Assembly (NCBI GenBank): GCA_001275005.1
Contig: JWZX01003030.1
Span: forward strand, 1 to 33,493
Direction: 5' to 3'
From: Chrysochromulina tobinii
Lineage: Eukaryota; Haptophyta; Prymnesiales; Chrysochromulinaceae
DNA: 33,493 bases
The notes beneath the pieces are model-generated. The model ran no database searches. It saw only the letters and a list, made by a program, of their open reading frames with translations, and was not told the origin of the DNA. A program made the position numbers and the translations under genes. Below, in pieces: positions 8,086-18,856 of this stretch (position 1 is its first letter; every line of letters starts with the position of its first letter).

Positions 8086-11000
8086 ATGGAATACAACCCA
8101 TCACCGGATGGCCGCCTCTTGGCTGGCGAGCTGTCGGCCGCTGCCAAGATTGACGACGTCACCACCTCATGCTACTCACAATGGGCTGTGCTCCTCCGGC
8201 GCAAGGAGCTCCTGCTCAAAGGCAAGCAGTGGAAGAGCACCATGCGAGATCGTGCTGCCCGCCTTGCTCTGCATGCTTGTGCTCATCGGTGCCAATGCGT
8301 CCACCATCGACACATTCCCAAATACCGAGTATGCGCCCGCGAACATGACTGCGGCCCTCAGTGCGATCGGTCCGGCCGGCTTCTTGACCTTCCTTTCGCA
8401 GCAGGCGGGGTCGGCCATCGTCCCGTCGGGCATGCCTGGAATGCCCACCTCCACCTTCACGCCGACGGCCATCCCGCCGCTCTCGCTCTTCCTGGGCTAC
8501 TCGTACATCTCTCAGCAGCTCGCCAACGTGCAAGGCTTCCCGGTCGACTTTCCGCCCTTTGATGGCACGTACCTCGCGGTGACACCCAACACGTCGGCGG
8601 TGCGCGACCTGGTCGATGACGTCCTCAACAAGCCGGTCGAGCCGTGGATGCTCAACCCGAGGGGCGTCATCGGTGGCCAGATTGCGCAGCTCCTCGCATT
8701 GCTTTCTTTCACTCAGCCGCAGCTCAATCTGAGTGTGTTCCCCGAGCCAGCCACACTGCGCGCCTACTACGAGGTGCGCTACTTCAAGGACGAGGGCGCC
8801 ATCGAGGCGGCCGCGCGCAGCCAGGAGCCCATCTGGGCAGCGCTCGCCTTTGCAGAGCCACTGCCCAAAAATGGCACTGGCGTGCTCTCGTACAATCTGC
8901 GCTTCAACGCGTCGGCGGTGCCGCGGCAGCAGAGCCCGTACGACCGGTTCCCAAACGGCCTGTCTGAGCTGTACTGGCCGTACTACTCGACGGGCTTCCT
9001 CTCGCTCCAGAGTGCGCTCAACCAGCACACCCTCAGCCAGCACACCACCAACCAAACCGCACCGCTCGCCGTGGGCGTCCCGTTCCCCGTGCCCGCGTAC
9101 GTGCACAACACCTTCTTCAACTTCGCGGGCAATCTGATCGGGCTCGTGGTGGTCTTCTCGTTCCTGATCCCGATCTCGACGATGCTGCGCGCCCTCGTGC
9201 TCGAAAAGGAGTCCAAGCTGCGCGAGCAACTCCTCACCATGGGCGCCACCTTGCCCGCCTACTACGGCTCCGTGCTGACCACCTACGGCGCATCGTACTT
9301 CATCACAGCGCTCGTGTGCGCGGCCATCATCTTCCCGAGCTGCTACACGTACTCGGACCCGACGCTCGTGGTCGCCCTCTTTGTGCTCTTCGCCCTCGCC
9401 ACCCTCGCCTTCACCCTCGCCCTCTCCCCCTTTTTCAAGAACGCGCGCCTCGCGGCGCTCGCCGGCCCGCTCCTCTTCTTCATCTCGTCGCAGTTCTACA
9501 ACGCCTTCCTCGACAAGGGCGTGCTCTCCCAGGGCCAGGATGGGGCCAAGTGGGCCGTCTCCATCTTCCCCTCGATGGCCTTCTACCTAGGCGCCTCCCT
9601 CATGGCGCAGTACGAGGGCTCGCAGCAAGGTCTGTCTTGGGCGGAGGTCTTTCACGGCGACGGCTTCGGCGTGGGCCAGTCGATCTTGATGCTCATCTTC
9701 GACGTGGGCTTCTGGCTGCTCGTCGCTTGGTACCTCGATCAGGTCCTCCCTTCCGAATATGGTCTGCAGAAGCCCTTCTACTTCCTGTGCATGCCCTCCT
9801 ACTGGTGCGGCGCCGTCGTGGGCACGGACGCGGACGGCGACTTGTCCCTCGACAGCATGTCCCTCGCCCCCCTGTCGGCCGCCTCCGCCTCCCCAGCTGA
9901 AACGTCCGAGGCGCCGCTCGCCGTCGAGCCCCTCGCCACACCCGTAACGACGCGCGGCGTCGCCGTCAAGCGGCTCTATAAGACGTGGGGCAAGCGCGTG
10001 GCCGTGCACCCGATGGACTTGGAGATGGCACCGGGCCAAGTGACCGGCCTGCTGGGCGCCAACGGGGCGGGAAAGACGACGACCATCTCGATGCTCACGG
10101 GGCTGATCCCCCCTACGAGTGGTACCGCCACCATCGACGGCCTCTCGATCCGCACGCAGATGCGCGCCATTCGACTCTCGCTGGGCGTGTGCACGCAGCT
10201 CAACACGATCTTCGGGCCGCTCACACCCGTACAGCACCTGGAGCTCTACGGGCGGCTCAAGGGGTTGAGCGGCACGCGGCTCGCGACGGCCATCGAGCAG
10301 CTGCTGACCTACGTGATGCTCCAGGAGAAGCGCCTCACCGCCGCGTGTAACCTGTCGGGCGGCCAGAAGCGCAAGCTGTGCCTCGCGATCTCGCTCATCG
10401 GCAACGCGCGCACCGTCTTCCTTGATGAGCCGACGAGTGGCATGGATCCGCACTCGCGCCGCTCGATCTGGGCGCTGCTGCGCGAGCAGCGCGAGGGACG
10501 AACGATCGTGCTCACGACGCACTTCCTTGACGAAGCCGAGATCCTCTCCGATCGCATCGCCATCATGGCCGAGGGCCGGCTGCGCTGCCTCGGCTCACCC
10601 CTCTTCCTCAAGGACTACTTTGGCACCGGCTACTCCCTCTCGCTCACCAAGCAGCCGAGCGCCGCGCCGAGCGCCGCGCCCGCCTTCGACGCGGCGGCGC
10701 TGCTTGAGTGGGCACGCACCTTCGTGCCCACGGCAGCGCTCATTAACGAGACGAGCCTCGAGGCGACCGTGCGCCTGCCCGGCGACGACCTGCTCGCGTT
10801 CCAGCGCCTCTTCACAGACCTCGAGCAGAAGCTCGGCTCGTTTGGTGTGAAGGACTTTGGCGCCACGTGCACCACCCTCGAGGATGTCTTCCTCAAGATC
10901 AACGAGAATGCACTGCAACGCCTCGAGGACAAGCAGGCCGTGCGCAAGCAGCAGCAGCTGCTGCTGCGCGAGGGCGGCGCGAGTACCCACGGTGCTGGCA

Positions 11001-14000
11001 GCGCCGCCCCGGGCGCCTCGGACGAAGGAGCCCCTAGTCATACGAACGGAGTGGAGTTGGTGCCTGATATGGAGGCGGCTCAGACGGCGGTGGCGTACGA
11101 CAAGTCGTCGGTCACGGAGGAGGGGATGCGCCAGCCGCTCGGCACAGCGCTCGCGCTGCCTCGGCACCCCCCCTCCTCCTACGACGCGCGCGGCGCCGCC
11201 CGCGCCGATGGCTTCTCGAAGGTTCGTCTCTTCGGGGGCCTGGTGACGAAGCGTGGCCTGTCGGCGAGGCGCGATTTCTGCACCACCAGTTGCATGATCT
11301 TCTTCCCTGTCGTTCTCGTCTGGTTGGCCCTCGCGTTGCTCAATGTGACGGGCTCTTTCATCGCCACGCCCAAGCCAATGCCCTTGACCCCCGAGGCCAC
11401 CTTTCCCAAGTTGGTGGGCGTGTCGGGGGGTCAAGAGATCAAGCGGCCAGTGCCCCTTGTGCTGCCCGAGGGCAACGTGGCCGCGTCGAGCTGGGCACCC
11501 ACGCTGAACAAGCTCGGCTGGAATGTCAATCAGCCGGTGCAGGTGTCAGGCGACAACGTCTTCCCGAATGTAACGATCGGACTGTCAGCGTACCTGCTCG
11601 CCAACCCTTCGGCGGTTCTCCCGGCGGCGCTGGCCTTCTCCCCCGACACGCCCATCGCAGGCACGACTGAGGTGGTGGGCGTGGCGAGCTTGCTCTTCAA
11701 CTCGACTGCGACGCTCTCGCCACCCGCGCTCGTGAACACGCTGTACGATACCCTCGTGCAGCTGGCGACCGGCAGCGCGGTCAGTATCGCGGGCTCGATG
11801 CAGTCGCTCCCCGTCTCAGACCAGACCAAGGCGACGTTCGACTCCTTCATCTCCCTCTTCGCCTCGATTATGATCCTCATCCCCTTCGCCTTCGTCGCAG
11901 CCCAGTTTGTAGTGCCCCTTGTACGCGAGCGCGAGAGCGGCTCGAAGCAGATGCAGTTCATCTCGGGCGTCGGCCCTGTCATTTACTGGCTCAGCAACTG
12001 GGCGTGGGACGCGCTCATGTTCCTCATCATCGCCGCTAGCACCCTCGTCGTCTTCGTCATCCAAAACCGCTCCGAGTTTACCGGTACCACGGAGGCCTTC
12101 GGCGGCACCACGCTGCTGCTGCTCACGTTTGGCGTCGCCGTCGTGCCCCTCTCGTCGGCCGCATCCTTCGGCTTCACCACCCCTTCGAACGGGCTCATCG
12201 TCATGATCGCCTTCCACTTCCTCTCGGGCTTCGGTCTCAACGTGTGTGACTTTATTCTCCAATCGATTAGCACGGAGACGCAGAAGATCAACGACGGCCT
12301 GCGCTACCTCTACCGGCTCTTCCCCGCGTACTGCCTCGGCCAGGGCTTCTTCTCGATGTCCACACGTCAGCTCGTCGCCAATTTCGCCGCCTTCGGGCAG
12401 CCCCAGCCCAAGCTCTACGATTGGGATCAGCTGGGTGCCCCGATCACCTACTTGTTCCTTGAAGGCCTCGGCTTCATGGCCATCACGCTCGTGCTCCAGT
12501 ACGCGGAGAGCGACATCAAGCTGCAACAGCGCCTCTTCGGCCCCTTTGAACGGCTGCAGCAACGCCTCTTCGGCCGCCGCGCACCTGAGGCCGGGCCCAA
12601 CGGCGCCGCCAACGGCGGCGACCACGGCGGCACCGACGGCCTACCGGTAGCGCAGGGCCGGCGCGGCAGGGCGGAGCGCTCCTCCATTGAGGACATGTCC
12701 GTACTCGAGGAACGTCAGGTCATCGACGAGGGCGGCGCCGAGACGAGTGACTCCGCCGCGCTCATCATCAAGCATCTGCGGCGCGAGTTTGGCCCCAAGG
12801 TGGCGGTGCGCGACCTGTGCCTGCGCATCGGACGAGGCGAATGCTTCGGGTTCCTGGGCGTCAACGGCGCCGGCAAGTCGACGACCTTCTCGATGCTCAC
12901 GGGCTCCCTCGTGCCCACGTCGGGCGACGCGCTACTCGAGGGCATGTCCATCCTCCACGAACAGAACAAGATCCGCCGCCTAGTTGGCTACTGCCCACAG
13001 CACGACGCGCTCGAGGCGCTCATGACGGCGCGTGAGGCCCTGCGCATGTACGCCAAGATCAAGGACGTCGCACCCGGGAGTATCGAGGCCGAGGTGGAAG
13101 ATCTCATTCAGGATCTCGACCTGTCCAAGTTTGCGGATAAGCCGTGCGGCACCTACTCCGGTGGCAACAAGCGCAAGCTATGCGTGGGCATCGCGCTCGT
13201 CGGCAGCCCACAGGTGACGACCTCTGATGGCCTCTGAAGACCTCCGATAGCCTCCAAAAGCCATCGATAGCCTCCGATGGCCTCCGATGGCGTCCGATGG
13301 TCTCTGATGACCTCTGATGGCGTCCGATGGTCTCTGATGACCTCTGATGGCGTCCGATTGCGTCTCATGACCTCTTATGGCGTCCGATTGCGTCCGATCG
13401 CGTCTGATGGTTTCGCCTCCTCGCGTGCGCAGCTCGTGATGCTCGACGAGCCCTCGTCCGGAATGGATGCTGCTTCGAAGCGCTTCCTCTGGTCTGTCAT
13501 CAAGCGACGCACCAAGGGGTGCATGACCGTGCTCACGACCCATTCAATGGAGGAGTGTGAGGCGCTCTGCGGCCGGATTGGTATCATGGTCGACGGCACG
13601 CTCAGCTGCCTCGGCCCCATACAGGCGCTCAAGTCCAAGTATGTTCCGTGCCACCGACCTGCCGCGGATGGTCGCTGATGGCCGCTGACCACCGCCGATG
13701 GCCTCTGAGTCCCTCTAATGACCTCTCTTATTACATCGGAAGGCGTCTGATGGCCTCTGAGTCCCATATCATGGCCTCTCTCCTCAGGTATGGGCAGGGC
13801 TACAAGCTCGACATGCGCCTGGACGCGCGCGCGCGCCCCGAGGCGATCCTCGAGCTGCTGCAGCAGCGCATCGAAGGCATCAAGTCCGATGAGCTCGAGC
13901 CCCCCTCGATGGTCCTCACTGTCCCACAGGGCTCCGCGACGCTCTCCCGCCTCTTTGCGCTGCTCTCCGAGCTCCGGAGCACCCATCATGTGCTCGAGTG

Positions 14001-14079
14001 CTCGGTCACGCAGTGCACGCTCGAGCAGATCTTCATCCAGATGGCCTCCAAGAGCAAGCTGCGAAAGGACGATGAGTGA
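8086..14079 (+). CDS. Full-size ABC transporter, subfamily A
   Basis: An ABCA-type lipid/sterol exporter of about 1,874 residues, in the order TMD1-NBD1-TMD2-NBD2. The N terminus (from ATG 8086; QWAVLLRRKELLLKGKQWKS) precedes TM1 (IVLPALLCMLVLIG) and a modest extracellular loop. NBD1 has Walker A GANGAGKTTT (about 10057), LSGGQKRKL (about 10350), Walker B VFLDEPTSGMD (about 10415) and LTTHFLDEAE. NBD2 has GVNGAGKSTT (about 12860), YSGGNKRKL (the ABCA form), VMLDEPSSGMD and LTTHSMEE. Introns 13214-13432 (phase 0, between signature and Walker B) and 13639-13787 split NBD2; the last exon ends at TGA 14077-14079. The N-terminal frame (8086) and the main frame differ by one base at about 8240-8246, with homology on both sides, so the gene as written carries a one-base shift. 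The cause is either an assembly error or a real mutation. Confidence 0.92.
13214..13432 (+). repeat. ABCA intron 1 filled with a GATGGCCTC-type repeat
   Basis: A GT-AG intron of 219 bases (CCACAG|GTGACG ... GTGCGCAG|CTCGTG). Most of it is a degenerate 10- to 30-base tandem array built from CCTCTGATGG, CCTCCGATGG and GCGTCCGATGG units. Removing it joins VGSPQ to LVMLDEP and restores NBD2. Its first 24 bases match the start of the GT31-like gene's intron at 22 of 24 positions. Confidence 0.85.
13639..13787 (+). repeat. ABCA intron 2 with the same GATGGCCTCTGA repeat
   Basis: A GT-AG intron of 149 bases (GTCCAA|GTATGT ... CTCCTCAG|GTATGG). It joins LKSK to YGQGYKL in phase 2. It contains GATGGCCTCTGAGTCCC twice and several related GATGG, CTGATGG and ATGACCTCT units, so it belongs to the same repeat family as intron 1. 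Confidence 0.85.
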
Positions 14080-14273
14080 CGCTAGCGCAACGTGCCCGAT
14101 GGCGCTCGGCGATTCGGATTCCTGTGGGGACAGTCACGTTCGCGACCGCGTTTGGCGACCGCTCGTAGAGTCCGGCGTGCGCGTTGCTTCGATGAAGAAC
14201 ATAATAGCATGCGTCGGTTCTTGTGTCATATTAGGAACTATATCCTACTGAGACGCACTAGGAGCAAAATACC
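14080..14273. other. Short convergent intergenic region
   Basis: 194 bases between the 3' ends of the ABCA gene (+) and the StrG-like gene (-). The right half is AT-richer, as expected for 3' UTRs. No gene seen. Confidence 0.5.
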
Positions 14274-15395
14274 TTAACCATGGCCTGGGGTCGTTACCGC
14301 GGACTCCGCGTCTTGAAAGCGTTTTGAAGATGAGCACGTCAAGTCGATGCGGACCCAGCACTCGCACGGGCTTCGTTGCTTGAGCGCGGCCTCCTCCTCG
14401 TCGCGTGGCACAAGGTCCACGCGAAGATGTACCACGAGGCGGGGCAGCTCACGAGCCGGGGCAGGCAGGGCGCACATCTGGCAGGGCAGAGAGGGCGGGG
14501 AGGGCGGTGGTGGTGGGTTCACCATGCAAGCGCCGAGTTCCGTGATTTGGCCGTCACGTTTGCGCCGCTGCTGGTTCACGAGCCGAGCCCTTGAGTCGAT
14601 GTCGGGCACGCTGCCGTCCGCCTCCATGGCCAGGTAGAAGCCTCCAATCGTGAAGCGCGTCCCCTCTTGGTGGCACGAGCGCGGCACGACCCGAAAGTCG
14701 ATGCTGACGCGCGTGCTGCTGCTATCGTTAGCCGTTGTGTAATGCATGCACGAAGCGCCCCAGAAGCGGACTACCTCGCCGTACTGCGCCTCGAAGGGCT
14801 CAAAGTCGCCTACGCCAGGAGCGGACTCCGCATAGAGCGAGTTGCTGCCGCACACGCGCGTCAAAGGCAGCCAGTAGTTGAGTTCGGTCGTTTGGTGACC
14901 GTACTCCGAATCGCAATGGCGGCGGCCCGTCGCGGCGCCGTCGGCCACATGGCATCGGAAGGTGGGATCGCGCTGGAAGAGGATGCCAGACGGGTCTCCG
15001 ATATCCTGAAGGACGACCTCGCGAAGAAAGGACCAGTACACCTCGTTGAAGAGCGAGGTGCGTTGCGCCTTGGCCTGGGCCTCTGCGGAATTCGGGTCAT
15101 GGCCAGCAAAGTGCCAACGATTTATCCAGACAGTGCCGGGTCCTCGATAGCCCACGCGCTCTCTGTGTGACAAGGGTTCATTGCCAGAGCCACGCAGAGT
15201 CGCAAGCCTGGCTTCGTCCAATGCCTCTGAATCGCCGACCGGCAGATCGAGGCACTGGAGCACCGCAGGTCTGAGCGGGTGCCTTGCCGTGTCATACCTA
15301 ATATTGGCTTGCGAGCGGAGGCGATGGAGATTGGCAGCCGCGGCGTCGTCCAGCAGTTCCGGTGCGTCGAGGCTGGGCCGAGCGACAAGTCCCAT
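14274..15395 (-). CDS. StrG-like / 2OG-Fe(II) oxygenase-type protein
   Basis: 373 residues from the ATG at 15395 to TAA at 14274-14276. The core resembles the StrG-like (streptomycin biosynthesis protein StrG) group of the phytanoyl-CoA-dioxygenase-like oxygenases: RRHCDSEYGHQTTELNYWLP, with an HxD pair (H160, D162), then EVVRFWGASCMHYT (H218) and TRVSIDFRVVP (R229). These would hold Fe(II) (H160, D162, H218) and the 2-oxoglutarate carboxylate (R229). The substrate is unknown. The C-terminal third after GACM is proline/arginine-rich and weakly conserved in appearance. A 45-base stretch there (GTGAAC...TGCCAG) has intron-like ends and keeps the frame either way, so it could be spliced out. CACGTG directly abuts the start codon. 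Confidence 0.7.
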   Translation of the reverse strand: MGLVARPSLDAPELLDDAAAANLHRLRSQANIRYDTARHPLRPAVLQCLDLPVGDSEALDEARLATLRGSGNEPLSHRERVGYRGPGTVWINRWHFAGHDPNSAEAQAKAQRTSLFNEVYWSFLREVVLQDIGDPSGILFQRDPTFRCHVADGAATGRRHCDSEYGHQTTELNYWLPLTRVCGSNSLYAESAPGVGDFEPFEAQYGEVVRFWGASCMHYTTANDSSSTRVSIDFRVVPRSCHQEGTRFTIGGFYLAMEADGSVPDIDSRARLVNQQRRKRDGQITELGACMVNPPPPPSPPSLPCQMCALPAPARELPRLVVHLRVDLVPRDEEEAALKQRSPCECWVRIDLTCSSSKRFQDAESAVTTPGHG

Positions 15396-15787
15396 CACGT
15401 GTCCTCACGAGGGTGAAGCGACCGCGATGGCGACCGCGAGAGATCGCCTCCACTGGAAGCCATTTCGACATTCACACCTCGTACAGTACTGTAGTCAAGT
15501 CAAGTCAAGTCAGTCACTGTAAGGGTAGAAGTAGATCGCTTCAATCTCAAATATCTCATGCACGCGAGGTGCAACGCACACCGCGCTCACAGACACGGTT
15601 CAGAGTCGCGTGAAACATTTCACACCAGAATGTGCACATATCACGCCTCGCGCAGGCAGCTGCGCGCTTGCCCAATCGCTTGGGCCGCTAGCCGGCTCGG
15701 TCCTTGGAGTGGCATAGATTCGTGAATATCAGTTTTGCTGCAGAAACCGTTTGTAGTTATTTGTTGACAGTCCTCATTCGGGCCGCA
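15396..15787. other. Intergenic region between two minus-strand genes
   Basis: 392 bases that should hold the StrG-like promoter and the 3' UTR of the GT31-like gene. A short GTCAA tandem run lies near 15492-15512. Nothing else recognised. Confidence 0.45.
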
Positions 15788-17332
15788 TCATCCCCCTCCC
15801 CCGCCTCCGGCTCCACCGACTGCGCGCCGCACCCTTCCCGCCACCTTCTTCTCACGGCGCGTCGTGCGCGCCTTGGTGGCGTTCGTCTTCGCACTACCGC
15901 AGCAGCGCCATGTACGGAACACACTCGGTTCAAAGGTCACCCATCCCATCTCGTCGCACCTGCCGCACGTGCGCTCAAGAGGGATGAACTCGCCCGAGCC
16001 CATCGCCTCGGCGATGCGCCACGCGCGCGACTCTGGCCGCTTCGCCCCGTGGAAGATGATCGAGCGATTGGTAAAGCCGCGCTCCGCGGAGTAGATAGGC
16101 CAAGGGAAGTGCTGCACGCCGAAGGGCGAGTTGACCAACGTGACGCGCACGGACCTCCGGATGGCGGCTTGAGCCACGAAGAGGCCTGATGAGGGAGGCG
16201 ATCAAATGCAATCGTACGGGAATAGAGAGGCCATTAGCGAGGCCATCAGCTAGGCCATCAGAGAGGCCATCAGAGAGGCCATCAGAGAGGCCATCAGAGG
16301 CCATCCGAGGTCCTCACCGAGGGAGCTGTCGCTATTAGGCCAGCAGCGCCGCTTGGCCAGCTCGGGTAGTGGCTTGGCGCCCGGGCGTGTGCTCGCCCAG
16401 TATCGGCGGGCCAGGGGCGTTCGCTCGAGTGACCCGACCCACGCTCGAGAGCCAACGGCCGGCGTGTCGATCTCGGCAGCGACGAGCTCACCGAGAGGAC
16501 GCGAGACGGCGAAGAGTGGACCGTTAGGTAAAGGGAAGGGCGGCAGCGTCCAATCGACCTGCTGCTTCAGCACGGCGGCCAGCCGCTTCTCGTTGGCACT
16601 GAGCGCTGCGCACGCTGGCGCGTCCTGGAGACGTGCGACGAGGCCAGGCGCAATGTCTCGGGCGGCCTTAGTGCGTGCGCGCTCCGGCGGTACCGCAGTG
16701 TCCTCTGCGCTTGCGGCGGCTGCCGAGCCCGTCTGGGACGGTAGCAGCCCCACCAGCCGGGCGCGCAGCTCCGGGTGCGGGGCAACCTCCGCCTCGCATG
16801 CCAGCATGCGACGGCGCACACTCGCAGCTTGCCCATCCGCGCAACCCCAGCCCATGAATCCCGTGCTCGTGTCGTGGGTCACCTTGTCGTAATGCGAGCG
16901 CCACTGAATCATGCCCCACAGCGTCGGCGTCGCCTCTCCAACCTGAGCCACCACGTTGCGCAGGTCGGCCTCAAAGTGTGCGATCTGAATGTAAGCGTCG
17001 TCGTCGCCAGCCCCAAGGAACTGTGCAGCAGGAAAGGCGCCGTGCGCATGGGCAAACCAGAGGACGTACTTGAAGCCGCAGCGGAACGGCGTGTCGCTGA
17101 TGTTCAGCTGCACGAGGTCGCGCCGCAATTGCTGCTCTGCAGCAACTGCTGAGGAAGTGCTCGCTTCCGGGGCAGCCAAGACGAACCGAAGTGCGACGGT
17201 GGTTTGGTATGAAGAGAACTTGGAGGCGGTCTCTCGGATCTTGTCACGCCGTGGCTGGTTGCCGTTCGCACTGAGCAGGCCGAGGGCGACGAACGGCTGG
17301 ATGGCGACGCCGGGCTCAGCGCCGGCTGCCAT
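15788..17332 (-). CDS. GT31-like glycosyltransferase (galactosyltransferase family)
   Basis: Exon 1 (17332-16318) and exon 2 (16185-15788) give 470 residues. FVALGLLSANGNQPRRDKIR matches the start of the beta-1,3-galactosyltransferase fold (consensus llgi.SapgN..rR..iReT). FLGAGDDDAYIQI carries the metal-binding DDD motif (D110-D112). NGPLFAVSRPLG and the splice-spanning DSSLGLFVAQAA follow. The 132-base GT-AG intron (CCCTCG|GTGAGG ... CATCAG|GCCTCT) is phase 1. The product probably transfers a sugar in the Golgi. No transmembrane anchor is visible before the domain, so an upstream exon may be missing: the frame is open a little further (to 17383), but without another ATG. The tail has a zinc-ribbon-like CGRCDEMGW...WRCC and a basic, glycine-rich end. 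Confidence 0.75.
16186..16317 (-). repeat. Intron of the GT31-like gene made of a GATGGCCTCTCT repeat
   Basis: A GT-AG intron of 132 bases. On the minus strand it reads GTGAGGACCTCGGATGGCCT at its 5' end, followed by about six GATGGCCTCTCT-type units of roughly 13 bases (16230-16310). The splice restores SSLGLFVAQAA. The repeat and the 5' end closely match those in the ABCA introns in the same transcriptional sense. Confidence 0.85.
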
Positions 17333-17491
17333 GGAATCCCGAGTCGAGCCCAAAACGGCGCCTTGATGCGCATGTGCAAGCAAACACTCCAGAATTCCCT
17401 ACATGAGGAAACGGTTACATTGTATCACCCTCTTTCATCCCGAGTTGAGTTCGTGGGGTCCACGCGGCCCACGCACGCACACTCGTCTTCC
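17333..17491. promoter_or_regulatory. Compact divergent promoter, GT31-like / P4H-like
   Basis: Only 159 bases separate two divergent start codons (17332 minus, 17492 plus), so the two genes may share a bidirectional promoter. I see no clear TATA box. If the GT31-like gene has an upstream exon, its promoter would lie elsewhere. Confidence 0.4.
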
Positions 17492-18796
17492 ATGGGAGCG
17501 GCGGTGCTCCTGCATGGTGCTCTCTTCATGGCACTATCACAGCCACCAATCTGGTCTAGGCGCCATGTCGTTGCGGGCACAGCTGGCATGTTGGGCGCCG
17601 AGGCAGCATGGCGGCAAGCCGTTGTGGCGGCGGAGGTGAGTGAAAGTCTGCTGCCGCCTGGGACGATAAAGGAAATCGAGGCTGGACGCGTGGTTGTGCT
17701 TCAGAACTGGTTGCCATCCGAGGAGGTTGCTGCCCTCCGCGCTGACGCGTTGGCCAGTTTTGCTGCCGGCCATTTCAAGGCAGATGCACTCGCCTCGTAC
17801 GGTAAGAAGACCAAGGCTGGTTCGAGTGCAGGCTTCGATCCTGCTAACGACCGAATGGTCATGCCATCATTCTATCCGAGCAAGGGCACCGACGGGCCGT
17901 GGGTCGACCCGACCATTGGTGACGCTGCGGCGCGACGCCGCTTCGGAGACCGGATGGCGCAGGTGAAGGCCACGCTCGCGAAGCAGCTCGTGGATCGGAG
18001 AACGTTGGCGGAGGATGGTGCACAGACACATGAGATGTCCTACACGCGGTACGGGCCAGGTGCCTCGTTGCCACGCCATACGGACGAGCACCACGGCGAG
18101 CTCAAGAAGGCCCACTCTGTCGCGTCGGGGGACGAGAATAAGAAACGAAACGAGGGGGCGTCGAGCCCGAGCCCCAGCGGTTCCGAGGCACCGCGCAGCG
18201 GTGACGGTAAGACGACGCGCCGCTCCGTGACCTGGCTCGTGTATCTCAACGACAACTGGGACGCCCAGCTCGACGGCGGAGCCTTGCGCGTGCATGAGCG
18301 GGCAGCACCTTCGGCCGCACCGGTCGGAGCGCGCGGCGCTGATTTGCAGATTGGCTGGCTGAAAGCGACGGCGAGCGAGGGCGAGCTGCCCGTCTTCCTC
18401 GACGCGCACCGTCCTGGCGAGTCGGGCAACTGCTGCCTGTACGCCGCGTACGCCGACGGCTCCACGCGCGATCTGTCCCGCGCGCCCTTTACGGCCTCTC
18501 CGACGCTCTACCTGGCGGGTGGCGACTTTTTCGCGCGTCGGCTGCTCGTCGACGAACCGAGAGACGCAGCGCGCTTCCACCTGATTGATTCGCCAAAATC
18601 GGCCGTGTCTGGACTGCTGCCACCCACGCCACCCGAGGGCGAGGATGGTGGCGAGCGAATCCGCGACGTCCCACCAACGGCCGGCACTCTCGTTCTCTTT
18701 GACAGTGTCTCGGTGCCGCACGAGGTCTTGCCAACAACGAGGCGTGAGCGCTTCGCGTGCTCCGGCTGGTTTCACGAGCGTGTTCTGTACTCGTAA
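17492..18796 (+). CDS. 2OG-Fe(II) oxygenase, prolyl 4-hydroxylase-like
   Basis: 434 residues, single exon, from ATG 17492 to TAA 18794-18796. The iron site is visible: RYGPGASLPRHTDEHHGE (H196, D198) and TLVLFDSVSVPHEVLP (H410), with R420 ten residues later in the 2-oxoglutarate-binding position. WLVYLNDNW and GGALRVH fit the double-stranded beta helix of prolyl-4-hydroxylase-like enzymes. The loop between the first and second halves (about 210-250) is charged and low-complexity. The N terminus has a hydrophobic stretch (AAVLLHGALFMAL), then SRRHVVAGTAGMLGAEAA, a twin-arginine-like sequence that would suit a thylakoid lumen or secretory signal; that is inference. The frame is open upstream to 17363, but the signal-like start favours 17492. 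The substrate is unknown. Confidence 0.8.
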   Translation: MGAAVLLHGALFMALSQPPIWSRRHVVAGTAGMLGAEAAWRQAVVAAEVSESLLPPGTIKEIEAGRVVVLQNWLPSEEVAALRADALASFAAGHFKADALASYGKKTKAGSSAGFDPANDRMVMPSFYPSKGTDGPWVDPTIGDAAARRRFGDRMAQVKATLAKQLVDRRTLAEDGAQTHEMSYTRYGPGASLPRHTDEHHGELKKAHSVASGDENKKRNEGASSPSPSGSEAPRSGDGKTTRRSVTWLVYLNDNWDAQLDGGALRVHERAAPSAAPVGARGADLQIGWLKATASEGELPVFLDAHRPGESGNCCLYAAYADGSTRDLSRAPFTASPTLYLAGGDFFARRLLVDEPRDAARFHLIDSPKSAVSGLLPPTPPEGEDGGERIRDVPPTAGTLVLFDSVSVPHEVLPTTRRERFACSGWFHERVLYS

Positions 18797-18856
18797 AAAG
18801 TGGCGACGTGTCGGCGATCACCTCCTGTGTTTCAACGGACTGTGACGCCACAAAAC

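Noticed and set aside
8216-9229. 337-codon minus-strand frame, and a similar one at 10595-11434
   Set aside because: Antisense to well-supported ABCA sequence, with biased composition.
14480-14530. 45-base intron near the C terminus of the StrG-like gene
   Set aside because: Ends look like GT-AG but the length is a multiple of three and homology cannot decide; left as coding.
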